A DNA stretch of 64,000 nt from Mesorhizobium loti (lineage in GTDB: Bacteria > Pseudomonadota > Alphaproteobacteria > Rhizobiales > Rhizobiaceae), in contig CP050293.1 in the NCBI GenBank assembly GCA_014189435.1, forward strand, positions 1,803,001 through 1,867,000, read 5' to 3'. The position numbers were made by a program, and so were the translations under genes. The notes below the pieces were generated by a model, which did not search any database, had not been told where the DNA came from, and saw only the letters and a list, made by a program, of their open reading frames with translations. This document shows positions 29,409 through 40,429 of this stretch, piece after piece. The first letter of the stretch is position 1, and every line of letters starts with the position of its first letter.

Positions 29409-30913
29409 TGACCGCCTGGCCAATCCTCTCGCTGGTCACCTTCCTGCCGTTGGTTGGTGTGCTGCTTATCTTGTTCATCAACGATGACAGCGAAAATGCA
29501 CGCCGCAACATCCGCGCCATCGCGCTGTTGACGACGACGTTCACGTTCATCATCTCGGTGTTCATCTGGACCGGCTTCGACAATTCGCAGGCCGGCTTCC
29601 AGTTCGTCGAGAAGGTGGCCTGGCTCGACTCCGGCATCTCCTACCATATGGGCGTCGACGGCATCTCCATGCTGTTCGTCATCCTGACGACCTTCCTGAT
29701 GCCGCTCTGCATCCTGGCCTCGTGGGAATCGATCGAGAAGCGCGTCAAGGCCTACATGATCGCCTTCCTGCTGCTCGAAACACTGATGATCGGCGTGTTC
29801 TGCGCACTCGATATCGTGCTGTTCTACGTCTTCTTCGAAGCCGGCCTGATCCCGATGTTCATCATCATCGGCGTCTGGGGCGGCAAGCGGCGCGTCTATG
29901 CCTCGTTCAAGTTCTTCCTCTACACGCTGGCCGGCTCGGTGCTGATGCTGCTCGCCATCATGGCGATGTTCTACCAGTCCGGCACGACCGACATCCCGAC
30001 GCTTCTGACGCACAACTTCCCGGCCAGCATGCAGACCTGGCTATGGCTTGCCTTCTTCGCCTCCTTCGCGGTGAAGATGCCGATGTGGCCGGTGCACACC
30101 TGGTTGCCCGACGCGCACGTCGAGGCGCCGACGGCCGGTTCGGTCATCCTGGCCGCCATCCTCTTGAAGATGGGCGGGTACGGCTTCCTGCGCTTCTCGT
30201 TGCCGATGTTTCCGCTGGCATCCGAGATGTTCGCGCCGCTGGTCTTCACGCTCTCCGTCGTCGCCATCATCTACACGTCGCTGGTGGCGCTGATGCAGGA
30301 GGACATGAAGAAGCTGATCGCCTATTCGTCCGTCGCCCATATGGGCTTCGTCACCATGGGCATCTTCGCCATGAACCAGGAAGGCGTGCAGGGCGCGATC
30401 TTCCAGATGCTCAGCCACGGCCTCGTCTCCGGTGCGCTGTTCCTGTGCGTCGGCGTCATCTACGACCGCATGCACACACGCGAGATCGCGGCCTATGGCG
30501 GCTTGGTCAACAACATGCCGAAATACGCCACCGTGTTCATGATCTTCACCATGGCCAATGTCGGCCTGCCCGGCACCAGCGGCTTCGTCGGCGAATTCCT
30601 GACCATGCTTGGCGTGTTCCGGGTCAACACCTGGGTGGCGTTCTTCGCCGCCACCGGCGTCATCCTGTCGGCGGCCTACGCGCTCTGGCTCTATCGCCGG
30701 GTGATCTTCGGCGCGCTGACCAAGGACAGCCTGAAGGGCCTGCTCGACCTGTCGCCGCGCGAGAAGGTGATCATCTACCCGCTGGTCGTGCTGGTCATCT
30801 TCTTCGGCGTCTATCCCGCACCCGTCTTCGACGCGACGGCCGAATCGGTCAAATCGCTCGTCACCAATGTCACTGCATCCATCGGCGCCGCGCAGACCGC
30901 GGCGGCGAATTAA
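29408..30913 (+). CDS. nuoM: NADH-quinone oxidoreductase subunit M
   Basis: Second antiporter-like proton-pumping subunit of complex I, 501 aa. Family features include [20 protein letters not shown] near residues 138-157 and [20 protein letters not shown] near 231-250. Start shares one base with the nuoL stop; nuoN follows after 19 bp. Confidence 0.97.
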   Translation: MTAWPILSLVTFLPLVGVLLILFINDDSENARRNIRAIALLTTTFTFIISVFIWTGFDNSQAGFQFVEKVAWLDSGISYHMGVDGISMLFVILTTFLMPLCILASWESIEKRVKAYMIAFLLLETLMIGVFCALDIVLFYVFFEAGLIPMFIIIGVWGGKRRVYASFKFFLYTLAGSVLMLLAIMAMFYQSGTTDIPTLLTHNFPASMQTWLWLAFFASFAVKMPMWPVHTWLPDAHVEAPTAGSVILAAILLKMGGYGFLRFSLPMFPLASEMFAPLVFTLSVVAIIYTSLVALMQEDMKKLIAYSSVAHMGFVTMGIFAMNQEGVQGAIFQMLSHGLVSGALFLCVGVIYDRMHTREIAAYGGLVNNMPKYATVFMIFTMANVGLPGTSGFVGEFLTMLGVFRVNTWVAFFAATGVILSAAYALWLYRRVIFGALTKDSLKGLLDLSPREKVIIYPLVVLVIFFGVYPAPVFDATAESVKSLVTNVTASIGAAQTAAAN

Positions 30914-30932
30914 CCCAAGGGTTTTGCGAACC

Positions 30933-32369
30933 ATGACGCCGGACCTTCTCTCCAGCCTGTCGCTCTCGACGCCAGAGCTGATCCTTGCCGTCGGCGCGCT
31001 GGCGCTGCTGATGGTGGGCGCCTATTCGCGCGCCAACACCGCCAACACGGTGACCGGCCTTGCGGTCGCCGTGCTCGTGGTCGCGGGCGCCTGGCTCATC
31101 TTCCAAACCGGGCAGGGCAGCGCCTACGGCAACGCCTTCATCCAGGATTCCTTTGCCCGCTTCATGAAGGTGTTGGCGCTGGTCGGCTCGGCGGTGACGC
31201 TGGTGATGTCGATGCGCTTTGCCAAGGCGGAGCATTTCGACAAGTTCGAATATCCGGTGCTGATCCTGCTCAGCACGCTCGGCATGATGCTGATGATCTC
31301 GGCCAACAGCATGATCGGGCTCTATCTCGGCCTCGAACTGCAGTCGCTGGCGATCTACGTGCTGTGCGCGATCAATCGCGACAACCTGCGTTCGACCGAG
31401 GCGGGCTTGAAATATTTCGTCCTCGGCGCGCTGTCGTCGGGCATGCTGCTCTATGGCATCAGCCTGGTTTACGGCTACACCGGCAACACCGGCTTCCAGG
31501 AGATCGCGTCCGCGCTCGGCAGCGGCGAGCGCCAGCTCGGCCTCGTTTTCGGCCTCGTCTTCGTTCTGGCCGGCCTTGCCTTCAAGATCTCGGCGGTGCC
31601 CTTCCACATGTGGACGCCGGACGTCTACGAGGGCGCGCCGACGCCGGTGACGGCCTTCCTGGCGGCGGCGCCCAAGATGGCGGCTATGGCGCTGATGGTG
31701 CGCGTCACCATGGGCGCGTTCAAGCCGATCGCCTCCGACTGGCAGCAGATCATCGTCTTCATCTCGATCGCCTCGATGGCGCTGGGCGCCTTCGCGGCCA
31801 TCGGCCAGACCAACATCAAGCGGCTGATGGCCTATTCCTCGATCGGCCATATGGGCTACGCACTGGTCGGCCTTGCCGCCAACAGCCAGGCTGGCGTGCG
31901 CGGTGTTGCCATCTACATGCTGATCTATCTGGTGATGACGCTCGGCACTTTCGCCTTCATCCTCGCCATGCGGCGCAAGGAAGGCAATGTCGAGCAGATC
32001 AGCGACCTGGCCGGCCTGTCGTCGACCAATCCGATCATGGCGACGATCCTGACCATCCTGATGTTCTCGCTGGCAGGCATCCCGCCGCTCGCCGGCTTCT
32101 GGGGGAAATGGTACGTCTTCCTCGCCGCCATCAACGCCAACCTCTATGCGCTGGCGATCATCGGCGTGCTGGCCTCGGTGGTGGGCGCCTATTACTATCT
32201 GCGCATCATCAAGATCATGTGGTTCGACGAACCGGTCGGCGGCTTTGTGCCGATGGCGACGGAATTGCGTGTCGTGCTCGGCGTCTCCGGCGCTTTCGTG
32301 CTGTTCTATGTGCTGATCGGCGGACCGATCGGCACCTATGCCGAAGCCGCCGCCAAGACGTTTTTCTAG
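30933..32369 (+). CDS. nuoN: NADH-quinone oxidoreductase subunit N
   Basis: Third antiporter-like subunit, 478 aa. Shows the conserved [16 protein letters not shown] near residues 128-143 and [20 protein letters not shown] near 220-239, plus [12 protein letters not shown]. The ATG at 30933 ([10 protein letters not shown]) is preferred to upstream in-frame starts that lie in nuoM. birA begins 5 bp downstream, so it is probably in the same transcript. Confidence 0.97.
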   Translation: MTPDLLSSLSLSTPELILAVGALALLMVGAYSRANTANTVTGLAVAVLVVAGAWLIFQTGQGSAYGNAFIQDSFARFMKVLALVGSAVTLVMSMRFAKAEHFDKFEYPVLILLSTLGMMLMISANSMIGLYLGLELQSLAIYVLCAINRDNLRSTEAGLKYFVLGALSSGMLLYGISLVYGYTGNTGFQEIASALGSGERQLGLVFGLVFVLAGLAFKISAVPFHMWTPDVYEGAPTPVTAFLAAAPKMAAMALMVRVTMGAFKPIASDWQQIIVFISIASMALGAFAAIGQTNIKRLMAYSSIGHMGYALVGLAANSQAGVRGVAIYMLIYLVMTLGTFAFILAMRRKEGNVEQISDLAGLSSTNPIMATILTILMFSLAGIPPLAGFWGKWYVFLAAINANLYALAIIGVLASVVGAYYYLRIIKIMWFDEPVGGFVPMATELRVVLGVSGAFVLFYVLIGGPIGTYAEAAAKTFF

Positions 32370-32374
32370 ACGGC

Positions 32375-33195
32375 ATGGGATTTCGGCTGGCTCCAACCTC
32401 GGCGTCGGAAGGGTTCCGGCTCGAGGCGCATGACAGCGTCGGCTCCACCAATGCGCTGGCGCTGGATCACGCAAGGGCAGGCGACCCGGGCAAATTGTGG
32501 GTCGTTTCCAAGAAGCAGGAAAGCGGGCGTGGCCGGCGCGGCCGTGTCTGGGCGACGCCTGAAGGCAACCTCGCGGCGACGCTGCTTGTCATCACCAAGG
32601 CAGAGCTTCGCCTTGCCGCGACGCTGGGCTTCGTCGCAGGACTGGCGCTGGCCGATGCGCTCGACGCCGTGGTGCCGAAGGGCCGGATCGCCATCGGCCT
32701 CGACGGCGCCAGTGAGGAAAAAACCGTTTCGAGCTGAAATGGCCGAATGACGTGCTTGCCTCCGGCGCCAAGCTGGCCGGCATCCTTCTGGAGTCGGCCA
32801 TCCTGGAAGGCGGCCGTTTCGCGGTGGCGGTCGGCATCGGCGTCAATGTGGTGGCATACCCCGAGGATTTGCCTTATCCCGCAACATCACTCGGCGCGCT
32901 GGGTGCGGCATGCGACGCGGAAACACTATTCCTGGCGCTGTCGGATGCCTGGAGCGAGAATGCAAGGGTGTGGGATGAGGGGCGCGGACTTGCCGCCGTC
33001 AGGCGACGGTGGTTGGCTCGCGCGGCGGGGCTCGGCGGCGAGGTTGCTGTCAGGATTGACGGTAATGTGGTGCGTGGGGTGTTTGAAACCATTGACGAAG
33101 ACTGCCGTTTCGTGATCCGCGACGATGAAGGTTCGGTTCTGACGATCGCCGCCGGCGACGTGCATTTCGGCGCGGTCGCTTCGGCCAGAGCCTAG
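32375..33195 (+). pseudogene. birA: Biotin--[acetyl-CoA-carboxylase] ligase BirA, frameshifted at a poly-A run
   Basis: Attaches biotin to biotin-dependent carboxylases. No DNA-binding domain is visible, so this is the monofunctional type. The first part reads to SEEKTVSS and stops at 32737; the catalytic motif then continues in another frame as RFELKWPNDVLASGAKLAGI. The break is at a run of six A (about 32719-32724); one more A gives a continuous 273-aa enzyme with KQESGRGRRGRVW (biotin-binding loop) and KWPNDV. BirA is normally essential, so a sequencing deletion is more likely than true loss. Downstream of nuoN by 5 bp. Confidence 0.85.
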
Positions 33196-33197
33196 AG

Positions 33198-33300
33198 CTG
33201 TTCGCAAACGGCTCTAAGTGTTTGTTTTTGCGCAATTCTGGTGGGAAAACCGTTAGACACTTTTCCTGGAATTGCTTTATGGACTTGGCCTGAGGGCCAG
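33198..33300. repeat. Intergenic imperfect inverted repeat upstream of rnj
   Basis: Short non-coding stretch between birA and rnj. It contains GCAATTC (33232-33238) and GAATTGC (33269-33275) as arms of an imperfect 44-bp inverted repeat, and an AGAGC/GCTCT pair just before it. It resembles the small dispersed intergenic repeats of rhizobial genomes, but I cannot compare copies here. Confidence 0.4.
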
Positions 33301-33313
33301 GAAGGGAAAAATC

Positions 33314-34984
33314 ATGGCGAAAGCGGAAAACGCCGAACTCGTCTTCGTGCCGCTCGGCGGCGTCGGCGAGATCGGCATGAACTTCGCTCTTTACGGCTAC
33401 GGCCCGCCCAGTGCGCGCGAATGGATTGTCATCGATGTCGGCGTGACCTTCCCCGATGCCAGCCTGCCCGGCGTCGACCTGGTGCTGCCCGACACGCGCT
33501 TCATCGAGGAGAACCTCGCCAATCTGCGCGGCATCATCATCACGCATGCGCATGAAGATCACTACGGCGCGTTGCTCGACACCTGGCCGAAGCTGAAGGC
33601 GCCGGTGTGGATGACGCCGTTCAGCGCCGGCTTGCTCGAAGCCAAGCGGCAAGGCGAGCAGGGCGCGCCGAAAATACCGGTGACGATCTACAAAGCGGGC
33701 GAGAAATTCACCGTCGGCCCCTTCGAGATCGAAGCCATTCCGGTTGCGCACTCGATTCCCGAACCGATGTCGCTGGCGATCACCTCGCCGGCCGGCACCG
33801 TCATCCACACCGGTGACTGGAAGATCGATCCGGAGCCGACGATCGGGCCGAAGACCGACGAGGCGCGTTTCCGCGCCTATGGCGACAAGGGCGTTCTGGC
33901 GCTGATCTGCGATTCGACCAATGCGCTGCGCGAAGGCGAGTCGCCTTCGGAAGTGGCCGTTGGCGAGGGCCTCAAGGGCGTCATCCAGGCTGCCAAGGGC
34001 CGCGTCGCCGTCACCACGTTTTCCTCCAATGTCGGACGCATCGTCTCCATAGCCAGGGCGGCACGCGATGCCGGCCGCCAGTGCCTGGTGCTCGGCCGCT
34101 CGCTGAAGCGGGTCATCGATGTGGCTGGCGAACTCGGTTACATGGACGGTCTGCCGGAGTTCATCGCCGAAGAGGATTTTGGCTTCATCCCGCGCGAAAA
34201 CCTGGTCATCATCTGCACCGGCAGCCAGGGCGAGCCGCTGGCCGCATTGGCCAAGCTGTCGCGCGAGGAGATGAAGTCAGTGTCGCTGACGGCAGGCGAC
34301 ACAGTGGTGTTTTCCTCGCGTACCATTCCCGGCAACGAGAAGGCGATCCTCGAGATCAAGAACCGCCTCATCGATCTCGGCGTCAAGATCATCGAGGATG
34401 GTGATGCGCTGGTGCATGTCTCCGGCCATCCTCGGCGCAGCGAATTGCGCAAGATGTATGAATGGGTGCGCCCGCAGATCGGCGTTCCCGTGCATGGCGA
34501 GGCGGCGCATCTGGTGGCGCAGGGATCGCTGATGTCGACATCGGGCATCGGCCAGGTGGCGCAGGTGCGCGACGGCGACATGCTGCGGCTCGCTCCCGGC
34601 CCCGCCACCATCATCGACCAGGTGCCGTTCGGCCGCATCTACAAGGATGGCAGACTGATCGGCACCGATCAGGCTATGGGCATCCGCGACCGGCGCAAAC
34701 TGTCCTTTGCCGGCCATGTCGCGGTCAATGTCGTGCTCGACGACAAATATGAACTTGCCGGAGACCCCGATCTGGTCGCCATCGGCGTCGCCGAGGCCGA
34801 TGGCCGTGGCGAGACGCTGGAAGATTTGATGATCGATGCGGCAATCGGCGCGGTGGACTCGATCCCCCGCCAGCGCCGAAAAGACCTCGACCTGGTGCAG
34901 GAAGCGGTACGGCGCGCGGTGCGTGGCGCCGCCAACGAAGCCTGGGGCAAGAAGCCGCTGGTGACGGTGTTCGTCACGAGGTGA
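33314..34984 (+). CDS. rnj: Ribonuclease J
   Basis: Metallo-beta-lactamase/beta-CASP ribonuclease (5'-3' exo- and endonuclease) for rRNA maturation and mRNA turnover, 556 aa. The zinc-binding motif THAHEDHYGAL is at about residues 76-86, HTGDWKIDP near 165 and the beta-CASP SGHP motif near 375. The ATG at 33314 has AAGGGA upstream; the frame's earlier start at 33272 has none. The C-terminal extension is shorter than in Gram-positive RNase J. Located after birA. Confidence 0.95.
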   Translation: MAKAENAELVFVPLGGVGEIGMNFALYGYGPPSAREWIVIDVGVTFPDASLPGVDLVLPDTRFIEENLANLRGIIITHAHEDHYGALLDTWPKLKAPVWMTPFSAGLLEAKRQGEQGAPKIPVTIYKAGEKFTVGPFEIEAIPVAHSIPEPMSLAITSPAGTVIHTGDWKIDPEPTIGPKTDEARFRAYGDKGVLALICDSTNALREGESPSEVAVGEGLKGVIQAAKGRVAVTTFSSNVGRIVSIARAARDAGRQCLVLGRSLKRVIDVAGELGYMDGLPEFIAEEDFGFIPRENLVIICTGSQGEPLAALAKLSREEMKSVSLTAGDTVVFSSRTIPGNEKAILEIKNRLIDLGVKIIEDGDALVHVSGHPRRSELRKMYEWVRPQIGVPVHGEAAHLVAQGSLMSTSGIGQVAQVRDGDMLRLAPGPATIIDQVPFGRIYKDGRLIGTDQAMGIRDRRKLSFAGHVAVNVVLDDKYELAGDPDLVAIGVAEADGRGETLEDLMIDAAIGAVDSIPRQRRKDLDLVQEAVRRAVRGAANEAWGKKPLVTVFVTR

Positions 34985-35094
34985 CGAACAAGGGAGTAGG
35001 GGAATAAGGGAGTAGGGCAGTAGGGATTTCGATACGAGGCACGGTCAGCTTTCCCCCTATTGCCATACTGCCTTACTGCCCTGAGGAAAAACCT
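34985..35094. repeat. GGGAGTAGGG-type simple repeat with inverse copy between rnj and mce
   Basis: A 110-bp gap with AAGGGAGTAGGGGAATAAGG and further AGTAGGG units, followed about 40 bp later by the inverse (CCCCTATTGCCATACTGCC, TTACTGCCCT). It can form a long imperfect hairpin. It ends just before the Shine-Dalgarno sequence of mce (GAGGAAAAACCT). No gene is seen. Confidence 0.6.
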
Positions 35095-35499
35095 ATGCTC
35101 GGACGTCTGAACCATGTCGCGCTTGCGGTGCCGGAGCTGACAGCTGCCGTCGCCGCCTATCGCAACACGCTGGGCGCCGAGGTGACGGAGCCGCAGGCGC
35201 TGCCGGAGCATGGCGTCACGGTGGTGTTCGTCAATGTCGGCAACACCAAGATCGAACTTCTGGAGCCTTTGGGCGAGGGGTCGCCGATCGCCGCTTTCCT
35301 GGCGAAGAACCCTTCCGGCGGCATGCACCATCTTTGCTACGAAGTCGATGACATCCTGGTCGCGCGCGATCAGCTCAAGGCTGCCGGCGCCCGTGTGCTG
35401 GGCGACGGCAACCCGAAGATCGGCGCCCATGGCAAACCGGTGCTGTTCCTGCATCCGAAGGATTTCTTCGGCACGCTGATCGAACTGGAGCAATCATGA
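35095..35499 (+). CDS. mce: Methylmalonyl-CoA epimerase
   Basis: VOC-fold enzyme interconverting the (R)- and (S)-methylmalonyl-CoA epimers in propionyl-CoA metabolism, 134 aa. It begins MLGRLNHVALAVPEL, with the first metal-ligand His in LNHVA, then GGMHHLCYEVDD and a C-terminal HPKDFFGTLIELEQ with the glutamate ligand. The pathway's mutase needs B12, a loose functional link to the cob clusters. The stop overlaps the next gene as ATGA. Confidence 0.93.
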   Translation: MLGRLNHVALAVPELTAAVAAYRNTLGAEVTEPQALPEHGVTVVFVNVGNTKIELLEPLGEGSPIAAFLAKNPSGGMHHLCYEVDDILVARDQLKAAGARVLGDGNPKIGAHGKPVLFLHPKDFFGTLIELEQS

Positions 35500-35780
35500 G
35501 CTGGGTTTCGTTCACCGCCCTGTTCTTCGCGACCTGGTGGGTGGTGCTGTTTGCCGTGCTGCCGTTCAGCGTGAAGACGCAGGACGACGATCACGATGTG
35601 ACGCTGGGCACGGTTCCGAGCGCGCCGCGCGGCCCCCACATGCTGCGCGCCGTGATCCGCACCACCGTCGCCACCGCGATCCTCATGGGCATTTTCTATG
35701 GCCTGACGCACGGCCTGGGATACAGCCTCAACGACATCCCGCACATCGTACCGGATTTCGGCCAGACGCCAGCCAAATAG
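35496..35780 (+). CDS. DUF1467 family membrane protein
   Basis: 94-aa protein with two hydrophobic segments (about residues 5-25 and 52-72) separated by a polar loop containing VKTQDDDHDVTLG. Conserved small membrane protein of alphaproteobacteria, often found between mce and proS; function unknown. The ATG overlaps the mce stop, indicating translational coupling. Confidence 0.85.
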   Translation: MSWVSFTALFFATWWVVLFAVLPFSVKTQDDDHDVTLGTVPSAPRGPHMLRAVIRTTVATAILMGIFYGLTHGLGYSLNDIPHIVPDFGQTPAK

Positions 35781-36317
35781 TCCAAATAGACTGTCCGACA
35801 ACGGTGTTTTGATCCGTCGAAACCCTGCGGTTTCGGACGGGAATGCGGTGCCGTTTTGCGGTTGGGGGAGCGCTGACGCAGGGTAAGGTGGTTTGGCAAT
35901 TCGTTGCGCTAAGCGGATGATTGCACAAAAAAATGCAAGGCACAAGGCCTTGCAATTTAAACGCGTCCGATCTGTTTCCGGTTTCCGGCGGCAGCGAGTA
36001 ACCGCGCCTAGATCGCATCCTCCCAAGACTTTGACCGCGTAGGAGAGCAGATTTTTTCTGCCCTCTCGGTTATCGGGGCACATTAGCCTAACGCGAATGA
36101 AAATGTCACGAAGAATTTTGCCTCGAAACGGGCATTCTCGTGCTGCACTGCACAATAGTGCGGCAGGCGTTGCTTTCGAAACGTCCAGTAAGACGCGTGC
36201 GGCACTGCGACGCCGGGTTTGGGTTCCCATTCCGCCATGAAATGGCTATGAAGCCGGGTCAAGCAAGCCAAAGCCGCGCCGATTCTGACGCGGCCATCCT
36301 CACTCACGGACCTGTCC
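35781..36317. other. Non-coding region between the DUF1467 gene and proS
   Basis: 537 bp with no convincing gene; short open frames on either strand lack Shine-Dalgarno sequences and family features. It contains the terminator-like hairpin at 35927-35957 and a second, weaker hairpin around 36041-36067 (GAGAGCAG against CTGCCCTCTC with a T-rich loop). The proS promoter should lie in the last 250 bp. Confidence 0.55.
35927..35957. terminator. Terminator-like hairpin flanked by A- and T-tracts
   Basis: Perfect 8-bp stem TGCAAGGC (35934-35941), loop ACAAG, GCCTTGCA (35947-35954). A run of seven A precedes it and ATTT follows, so it could work on both strands. It probably ends the nuo-birA-rnj-mce-DUF1467 transcript. 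Confidence 0.6.
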
Positions 36318-37646
36318 ATGCGTTTGTCGCAGTTTTTCCTGCCCATCCTCAAAGAAAATCCGCGCGAGGCTGAAATCGTCTCGCACCGGCTGATGCTGCG
36401 CGCCGGCATGATCCGCCAGCAGGGGCAGGGCAGTTTCTCGTGGCTGCCGCTCGGCAAGCGTGTGCTGGACAAGGTCTGCCGCATCATCCGCGAGGAGCAG
36501 AATCGCGCCGGTGCGCAGGAAATCCTGATGCCCACCATCCAGTCGGCCGACCTGTGGCGCGAAAGCGGCCGCTATGACGACTACGGCAAGGAGATGCTGC
36601 GCATCAAGGACCGGCAGGACCGTGACATGCTCTACGGCCCGACCAACGAGGAAGTGGTCACCGAGATCGTCCGCGCCTATGTGAAGTCCTACAAGGACCT
36701 GCCGCTCAATCTCTACCACATCCAGTGGAAGTTCCGCGACGAAGTGCGGCCGCGATTCGGCGTCATGCGTTCGCGCGAGTTCCTTATGAAGGACGCCTAT
36801 TCCTTCGACCTCGACTTCGAGGGCGCCAAGGCGGCCTACAACAGGATGTTCGTGTCCTATCTCAGGACTTTTACGCGCATGGGGCTGCAGGCCATACCGA
36901 TGCGGGCCGACACCGGGCCGATCGGCGGCGATCTCAGCCATGAATTCATCATCCTCGCCGACACAGGCGAGAGCCAGGTCTTCTGCCACCGCGACTATCT
37001 TTCGCTCGATGTGCCCGGCGCCAACACCGACTTTGCCAACGACGCCGAGATTGCCGACATCGTCAAGACATGGACGACGCCCTACGCCGCCACCGACGAG
37101 ATGCATGACGAGGCGGCGTGGGAAAAGATCGGCGAGAGCGACAAGGTTTCGGCGCGCGGCATCGAGGTCGGCCACATCTTCCATTTCGGCGACAAATATT
37201 CCAAGCCGATGGGCGCCAAGGTGACCGGGCCTGACGGCAAGGATCATTTCGTCTCCGGCGGCTCCTACGGCATCGGTCCTTCGCGCCTGGTCGCGGCGAT
37301 CATCGAGGCCAGCCATGACGACAACGGCATCATCTGGCCGGAAGCCGTGGCGCCGTTCGACATCGGGCTGATCAACATGAAGGCGGGCGACGCCGAATGC
37401 GACCGCGTCTGCGACGAACTGCATGCCGCTTTCGTCGCCGCCGGCAATGACGTGCTCTACGACGATACCGACCAGCGGCCCGGCGGCAAGTTCGCCACCG
37501 CCGATCTGATCGGCCTGCCATGGCAGGTGATAGTTGGGCCGCGTGGTGTCGCTGCCGGCGAGATCGAGATTAAGAATCGCAAGACCGGCGAGCGCGAGAC
37601 GCTGCCGATCGCGGACGCGAAAAAGCGCTTCGGTGTCGCTGCATGA
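36318..37646 (+). CDS. proS: Prolyl-tRNA synthetase
   Basis: Class II aminoacyl-tRNA synthetase charging tRNA-Pro, 442 aa. Motif 1/2 features: [20 protein letters not shown] near residues 30-49, YGPTNEEV near 108 and [19 protein letters not shown] near 138-156; motif 3 region [10 protein letters not shown] near 315. It is the short alphaproteobacterial form without the long editing insertion domain between motifs 2 and 3. The start at 36318 ([15 protein letters not shown]) fits. The stop overlaps the lolC ATG. Confidence 0.95.
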   Translation: MRLSQFFLPILKENPREAEIVSHRLMLRAGMIRQQGQGSFSWLPLGKRVLDKVCRIIREEQNRAGAQEILMPTIQSADLWRESGRYDDYGKEMLRIKDRQDRDMLYGPTNEEVVTEIVRAYVKSYKDLPLNLYHIQWKFRDEVRPRFGVMRSREFLMKDAYSFDLDFEGAKAAYNRMFVSYLRTFTRMGLQAIPMRADTGPIGGDLSHEFIILADTGESQVFCHRDYLSLDVPGANTDFANDAEIADIVKTWTTPYAATDEMHDEAAWEKIGESDKVSARGIEVGHIFHFGDKYSKPMGAKVTGPDGKDHFVSGGSYGIGPSRLVAAIIEASHDDNGIIWPEAVAPFDIGLINMKAGDAECDRVCDELHAAFVAAGNDVLYDDTDQRPGGKFATADLIGLPWQVIVGPRGVAAGEIEIKNRKTGERETLPIADAKKRFGVAA

Positions 37647-38929
37647 GCGAGGCGGTGGCGGCAAGATCGGTCGGCGCCGGACCCTTTTCCATCTTCGAGC
37701 GCATGGTCGCCTGGCGCTATCTGCGTTCGCGGCGCAAGGAGACGGTGATCTCGGTGATCGCCTCGATCTCCTTCCTCGGCATCATGCTGGGCGTCGCCAC
37801 GCTGATCGTGGTGATGGCGGTGATGAACGGGTTTAGGGCGGAGCTGTTGACGCGCATCCTTGGCGTCAACGGCCATCTGATCGTGCAGCCGCTCGATTCG
37901 CCGCTGGAGGACTATGCTCAGGTCGCTAGCCGCATCAATGGCGTGCCGGGTGTCAAATACGCCATCCCGCTGATCGACGGCCAGGTGCTGGCGCAGGGCA
38001 ATGTCGGCGGCGGCACCGGAGCGCTGGTGCGCGGCATACGCGGTGAGGATCTCAGCAAGATCGCCATCGTCGCCAGCAACATCAAGCAGGGCTCGATCGC
38101 CGATTTCGACACCAGCGAGGGCGTTGCGATCGGCAAGCGCATGGCCGAGAATCTCGGCCTGACGCTCGGTGACACCATCACCTTGATCTCGCCGGACGGC
38201 GACGTGACCCCGATTGGCACGACGCCGCGCATGAAGGGCTACAAGATCGCGGCGATCTTCGAAGTCGGCATGTCCGAATATGACACCTCCATCGTCTACA
38301 TGCCGTTCTCCGAAGCGCAGCTTTATTTCAACATGGACGGGCGAGCGCAGACGATCGAGATCTATGTCGACAATCCCGACGATGTCGACGCGCTGAAACC
38401 GAAGGTGGAGGCGGCGGCGCAGCGGCCGATCGACATGGTTGACTGGCGCCAGCGCAACGAGACCTTTTTCTCCGCCCTGCAGGTCGAGCGCAATGTCATG
38501 TTCATGATCTTGACGCTGATCGTGCTGGTGGCGGCGCTCAACATCATCTCCGGCCTGATCATGCTGGTGAAGGACAAGGGGCATGACATCGCCATCCTGC
38601 GCACCATGGGGGCGTCGCGTGGCGCCATCCTGCGCATCTTCCTGATGACGGGGGCGGCGATCGGCGTGACCGGCACGCTCGCCGGCGTGCTGCTCGGCGT
38701 GCTGATCTGCACCAACATCGAATCGATCCGCCAGTTCTTCTCCTGGATGACCGGCAAGGTGCTGTTCAACCCGGAACTCTATTTCCTCAGCCAGCTGCCG
38801 GCGAAGATGGATCCGCGCGAGACGACCTATGTCATCCTGATGGCGCTCGGCCTGTCCTTCCTGGCAACGGTGTTTCCCGCATGGCGGGCCGCGCGTCTCG
38901 ATCCGGTCGAAGCCTTGAGGTACGAGTAG
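37643..38929 (+). CDS. lolC: Lipoprotein-releasing ABC transporter permease LolC/LolE type
   Basis: Inner-membrane permease of the system that hands lipoproteins to LolA, 428 aa. FtsX-like topology: one helix near residues 37-60, a large periplasmic domain, then three helices (about 285-310, 330-360, 390-415). [16 protein letters not shown] at the N-terminus and [18 protein letters not shown] at the C-terminus are family hallmarks. Only one permease gene is present with lolD, as usual where a LolF-type permease serves both roles. ATGA overlap with proS. Confidence 0.93.
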   Translation: MSEAVAARSVGAGPFSIFERMVAWRYLRSRRKETVISVIASISFLGIMLGVATLIVVMAVMNGFRAELLTRILGVNGHLIVQPLDSPLEDYAQVASRINGVPGVKYAIPLIDGQVLAQGNVGGGTGALVRGIRGEDLSKIAIVASNIKQGSIADFDTSEGVAIGKRMAENLGLTLGDTITLISPDGDVTPIGTTPRMKGYKIAAIFEVGMSEYDTSIVYMPFSEAQLYFNMDGRAQTIEIYVDNPDDVDALKPKVEAAAQRPIDMVDWRQRNETFFSALQVERNVMFMILTLIVLVAALNIISGLIMLVKDKGHDIAILRTMGASRGAILRIFLMTGAAIGVTGTLAGVLLGVLICTNIESIRQFFSWMTGKVLFNPELYFLSQLPAKMDPRETTYVILMALGLSFLATVFPAWRAARLDPVEALRYE

Positions 38930-39609
38930 TGGCCGAGGTCATTATCGAGCTGAAGAGCGTCGAGCGGCACTATGTCCAGGGGCCGCGCAAGCTCACCATT
39001 CTCAACGGCGCCGATTTCTCGCTGAAGCGCGGCGAGATGGTGGCGCTGGTGGCGCCGTCGGGCACCGGCAAGTCGACGCTGCTGCACACTGCCGGCCTGC
39101 TGGAGCGTCCCGACGCCGGCGACGTCATTCTGGCCGGCCGTGCCTGCGGGCGGCTCTCCGACGACGAGCGCACGGCGATCCGCCGCAACGATGTCGGCTT
39201 CGTCTACCAGTTCCATCATTTGCTGCCAGAATTCTCGGCGCTGGAAAACATCATGATGCCGCAGCTCATCAAAGGGCTGAGCCGCAAGGACGCGGCCGAG
39301 CGCGCGGCGCAGCTGCTCGATTACATGCAGATCGGCAAGCGCGCATCGCACCGGCCATCCGAACTCTCCGGCGGCGAGCAGCAGCGCGTCGCCATTGCGC
39401 GTGCGGTCGCCAATGCGCCGTTGGTGCTGCTGGCCGATGAGCCGACCGGCAATCTCGACCCGGTCACCGCCTCCTATGTGTTCGAGGCGCTGGCGGCGCT
39501 GGTCAAGCAATCGGGCCTCGCGGCGCTGATCGCCACCCACAATCACGAACTGGCATCGCGCATGGACCGGCGCGTCACGCTGGCCGACGGCAAGGTCGTG
39601 CCGCTCTAA
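38929..39609 (+). CDS. lolD: Lipoprotein-releasing ABC transporter ATPase LolD
   Basis: Cytoplasmic ATPase of the Lol lipoprotein exporter, 226 aa. Walker [11 protein letters not shown]-loop [11 protein letters not shown], signature [14 protein letters not shown], Walker [14 protein letters not shown]-loop ATHNHE. GTG start at 38929 shares its G with the lolC TAG stop. The final A of the TAA stop is the first base of the IS element; without the IS the codon would be TAG, so the protein is unchanged by the insertion. Confidence 0.95.
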   Translation: MAEVIIELKSVERHYVQGPRKLTILNGADFSLKRGEMVALVAPSGTGKSTLLHTAGLLERPDAGDVILAGRACGRLSDDERTAIRRNDVGFVYQFHHLLPEFSALENIMMPQLIKGLSRKDAAERAAQLLDYMQIGKRASHRPSELSGGEQQRVAIARAVANAPLVLLADEPTGNLDPVTASYVFEALAALVKQSGLAALIATHNHELASRMDRRVTLADGKVVPL

Positions 39610-40429
39610 GGCTTGTTGAGATTCAGGATTCCCTCTGAGCTTGGATCGTGATTCAAGCTTTGGATGGAACGATTTGTGCTGACGGACGCCCAATGGGCGA
39701 AGATGGAACCGCATTGCCTGGGTAAACCAACCGATCCCGGACGAAGTGGGAGTGACAATCGCCGCTTCATCGAAGCCTTGCTTTGGATCGTGCGGACAGG
39801 AAGTCCATGGCGTGATCTTCCAGCCTTCTTCGGAGGCTGGAACGCCGTTTTCAAACGCTACCGCGATTGGGTCAAAGCCGATGTTTTCATTCGGCTTTTC
39901 GAGGCTTGTTCGGATGAACCGGACATGGAATACGCCATGGTCGATGCCACCATCGTCAAGGTCCACCGCCATGGACAGGGCGCAAAAGGGGGACTCAAAG
40001 CCAGGCCATAGGCCGCTCCAAGGGCGGTATGACCACCAAAATTCTGGCGCTCACCGATGCACTTGGAAATCTGGTGCGCTTTGTCCTCTTGCCCGGCCAG
40101 CGGTTCGATACGGTGGGCGTCGCGCCGCTTATCGGTGGCGTCTGCTTCGGCGGCTTGATCGCCGACAAAGCCTTCGACAGCAACACCATCATTGCCGACC
40201 TGAATGAGCGCGGCGCCAAGATCGTTATTTCACAGCACTCACGTCGTACTTTTCCCCTGCCGCTCGACAAGGAACTCTACAAATGGCGCCACCTGATCGA
40301 GAACTTCTTCTGCAAACTCAAGGAATTCAAGCGTATCGCCATGCGAGCCGATAAAACCGATCAGAGCTTCGCTGCCTTCATCAATCTCGCAGCCGCCGTC
40401 ATAAACTCACGCTGAATCTCAACAAGCCT
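39609..40429 (+). mobile_element. IS5-family (IS427-like group) insertion sequence, complete
   Basis: 821-bp element with inverted ends AGGCTTGTTGAGATTCAG (left) and the exact inverse CTGAATCTCAACAAGCCT (right). It is flanked by a TA dinucleotide on both sides (39607-39608 and 40430-40431), the target duplication expected for this group. It encodes one transposase in two overlapping frames. It is inserted in the lolD stop codon. Ends and transposase look intact, so it may be active. Confidence 0.93.
39664..40415 (+). CDS. IS5-family transposase, two frames joined by probable -1 frameshifting
   Basis: DDE transposase. The first frame (39664-40011, 115 aa) has the N-terminal DUF4096-type region and the first catalytic aspartate in MEYAMVDATIVKVHRHGQGA. 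The second frame gives the rest (GRSKGGMTTKILAL, IADKAFDSN with the second Asp, and WRHLIENFFCKLKEFKRIA with the Glu). The frames meet at A AAA GGG in GCAAAAGGGGGACTC, a classic slippery heptamer; a -1 shift there yields TQSQAIGRS, the usual IS5 sequence. Confidence 0.88.

Noticed and set aside
34985..35094. Rho-independent terminator after rnj
   Set aside because: The repeat can fold, but there is no compact GC stem followed by a T-tract, and mce follows closely in the same direction.
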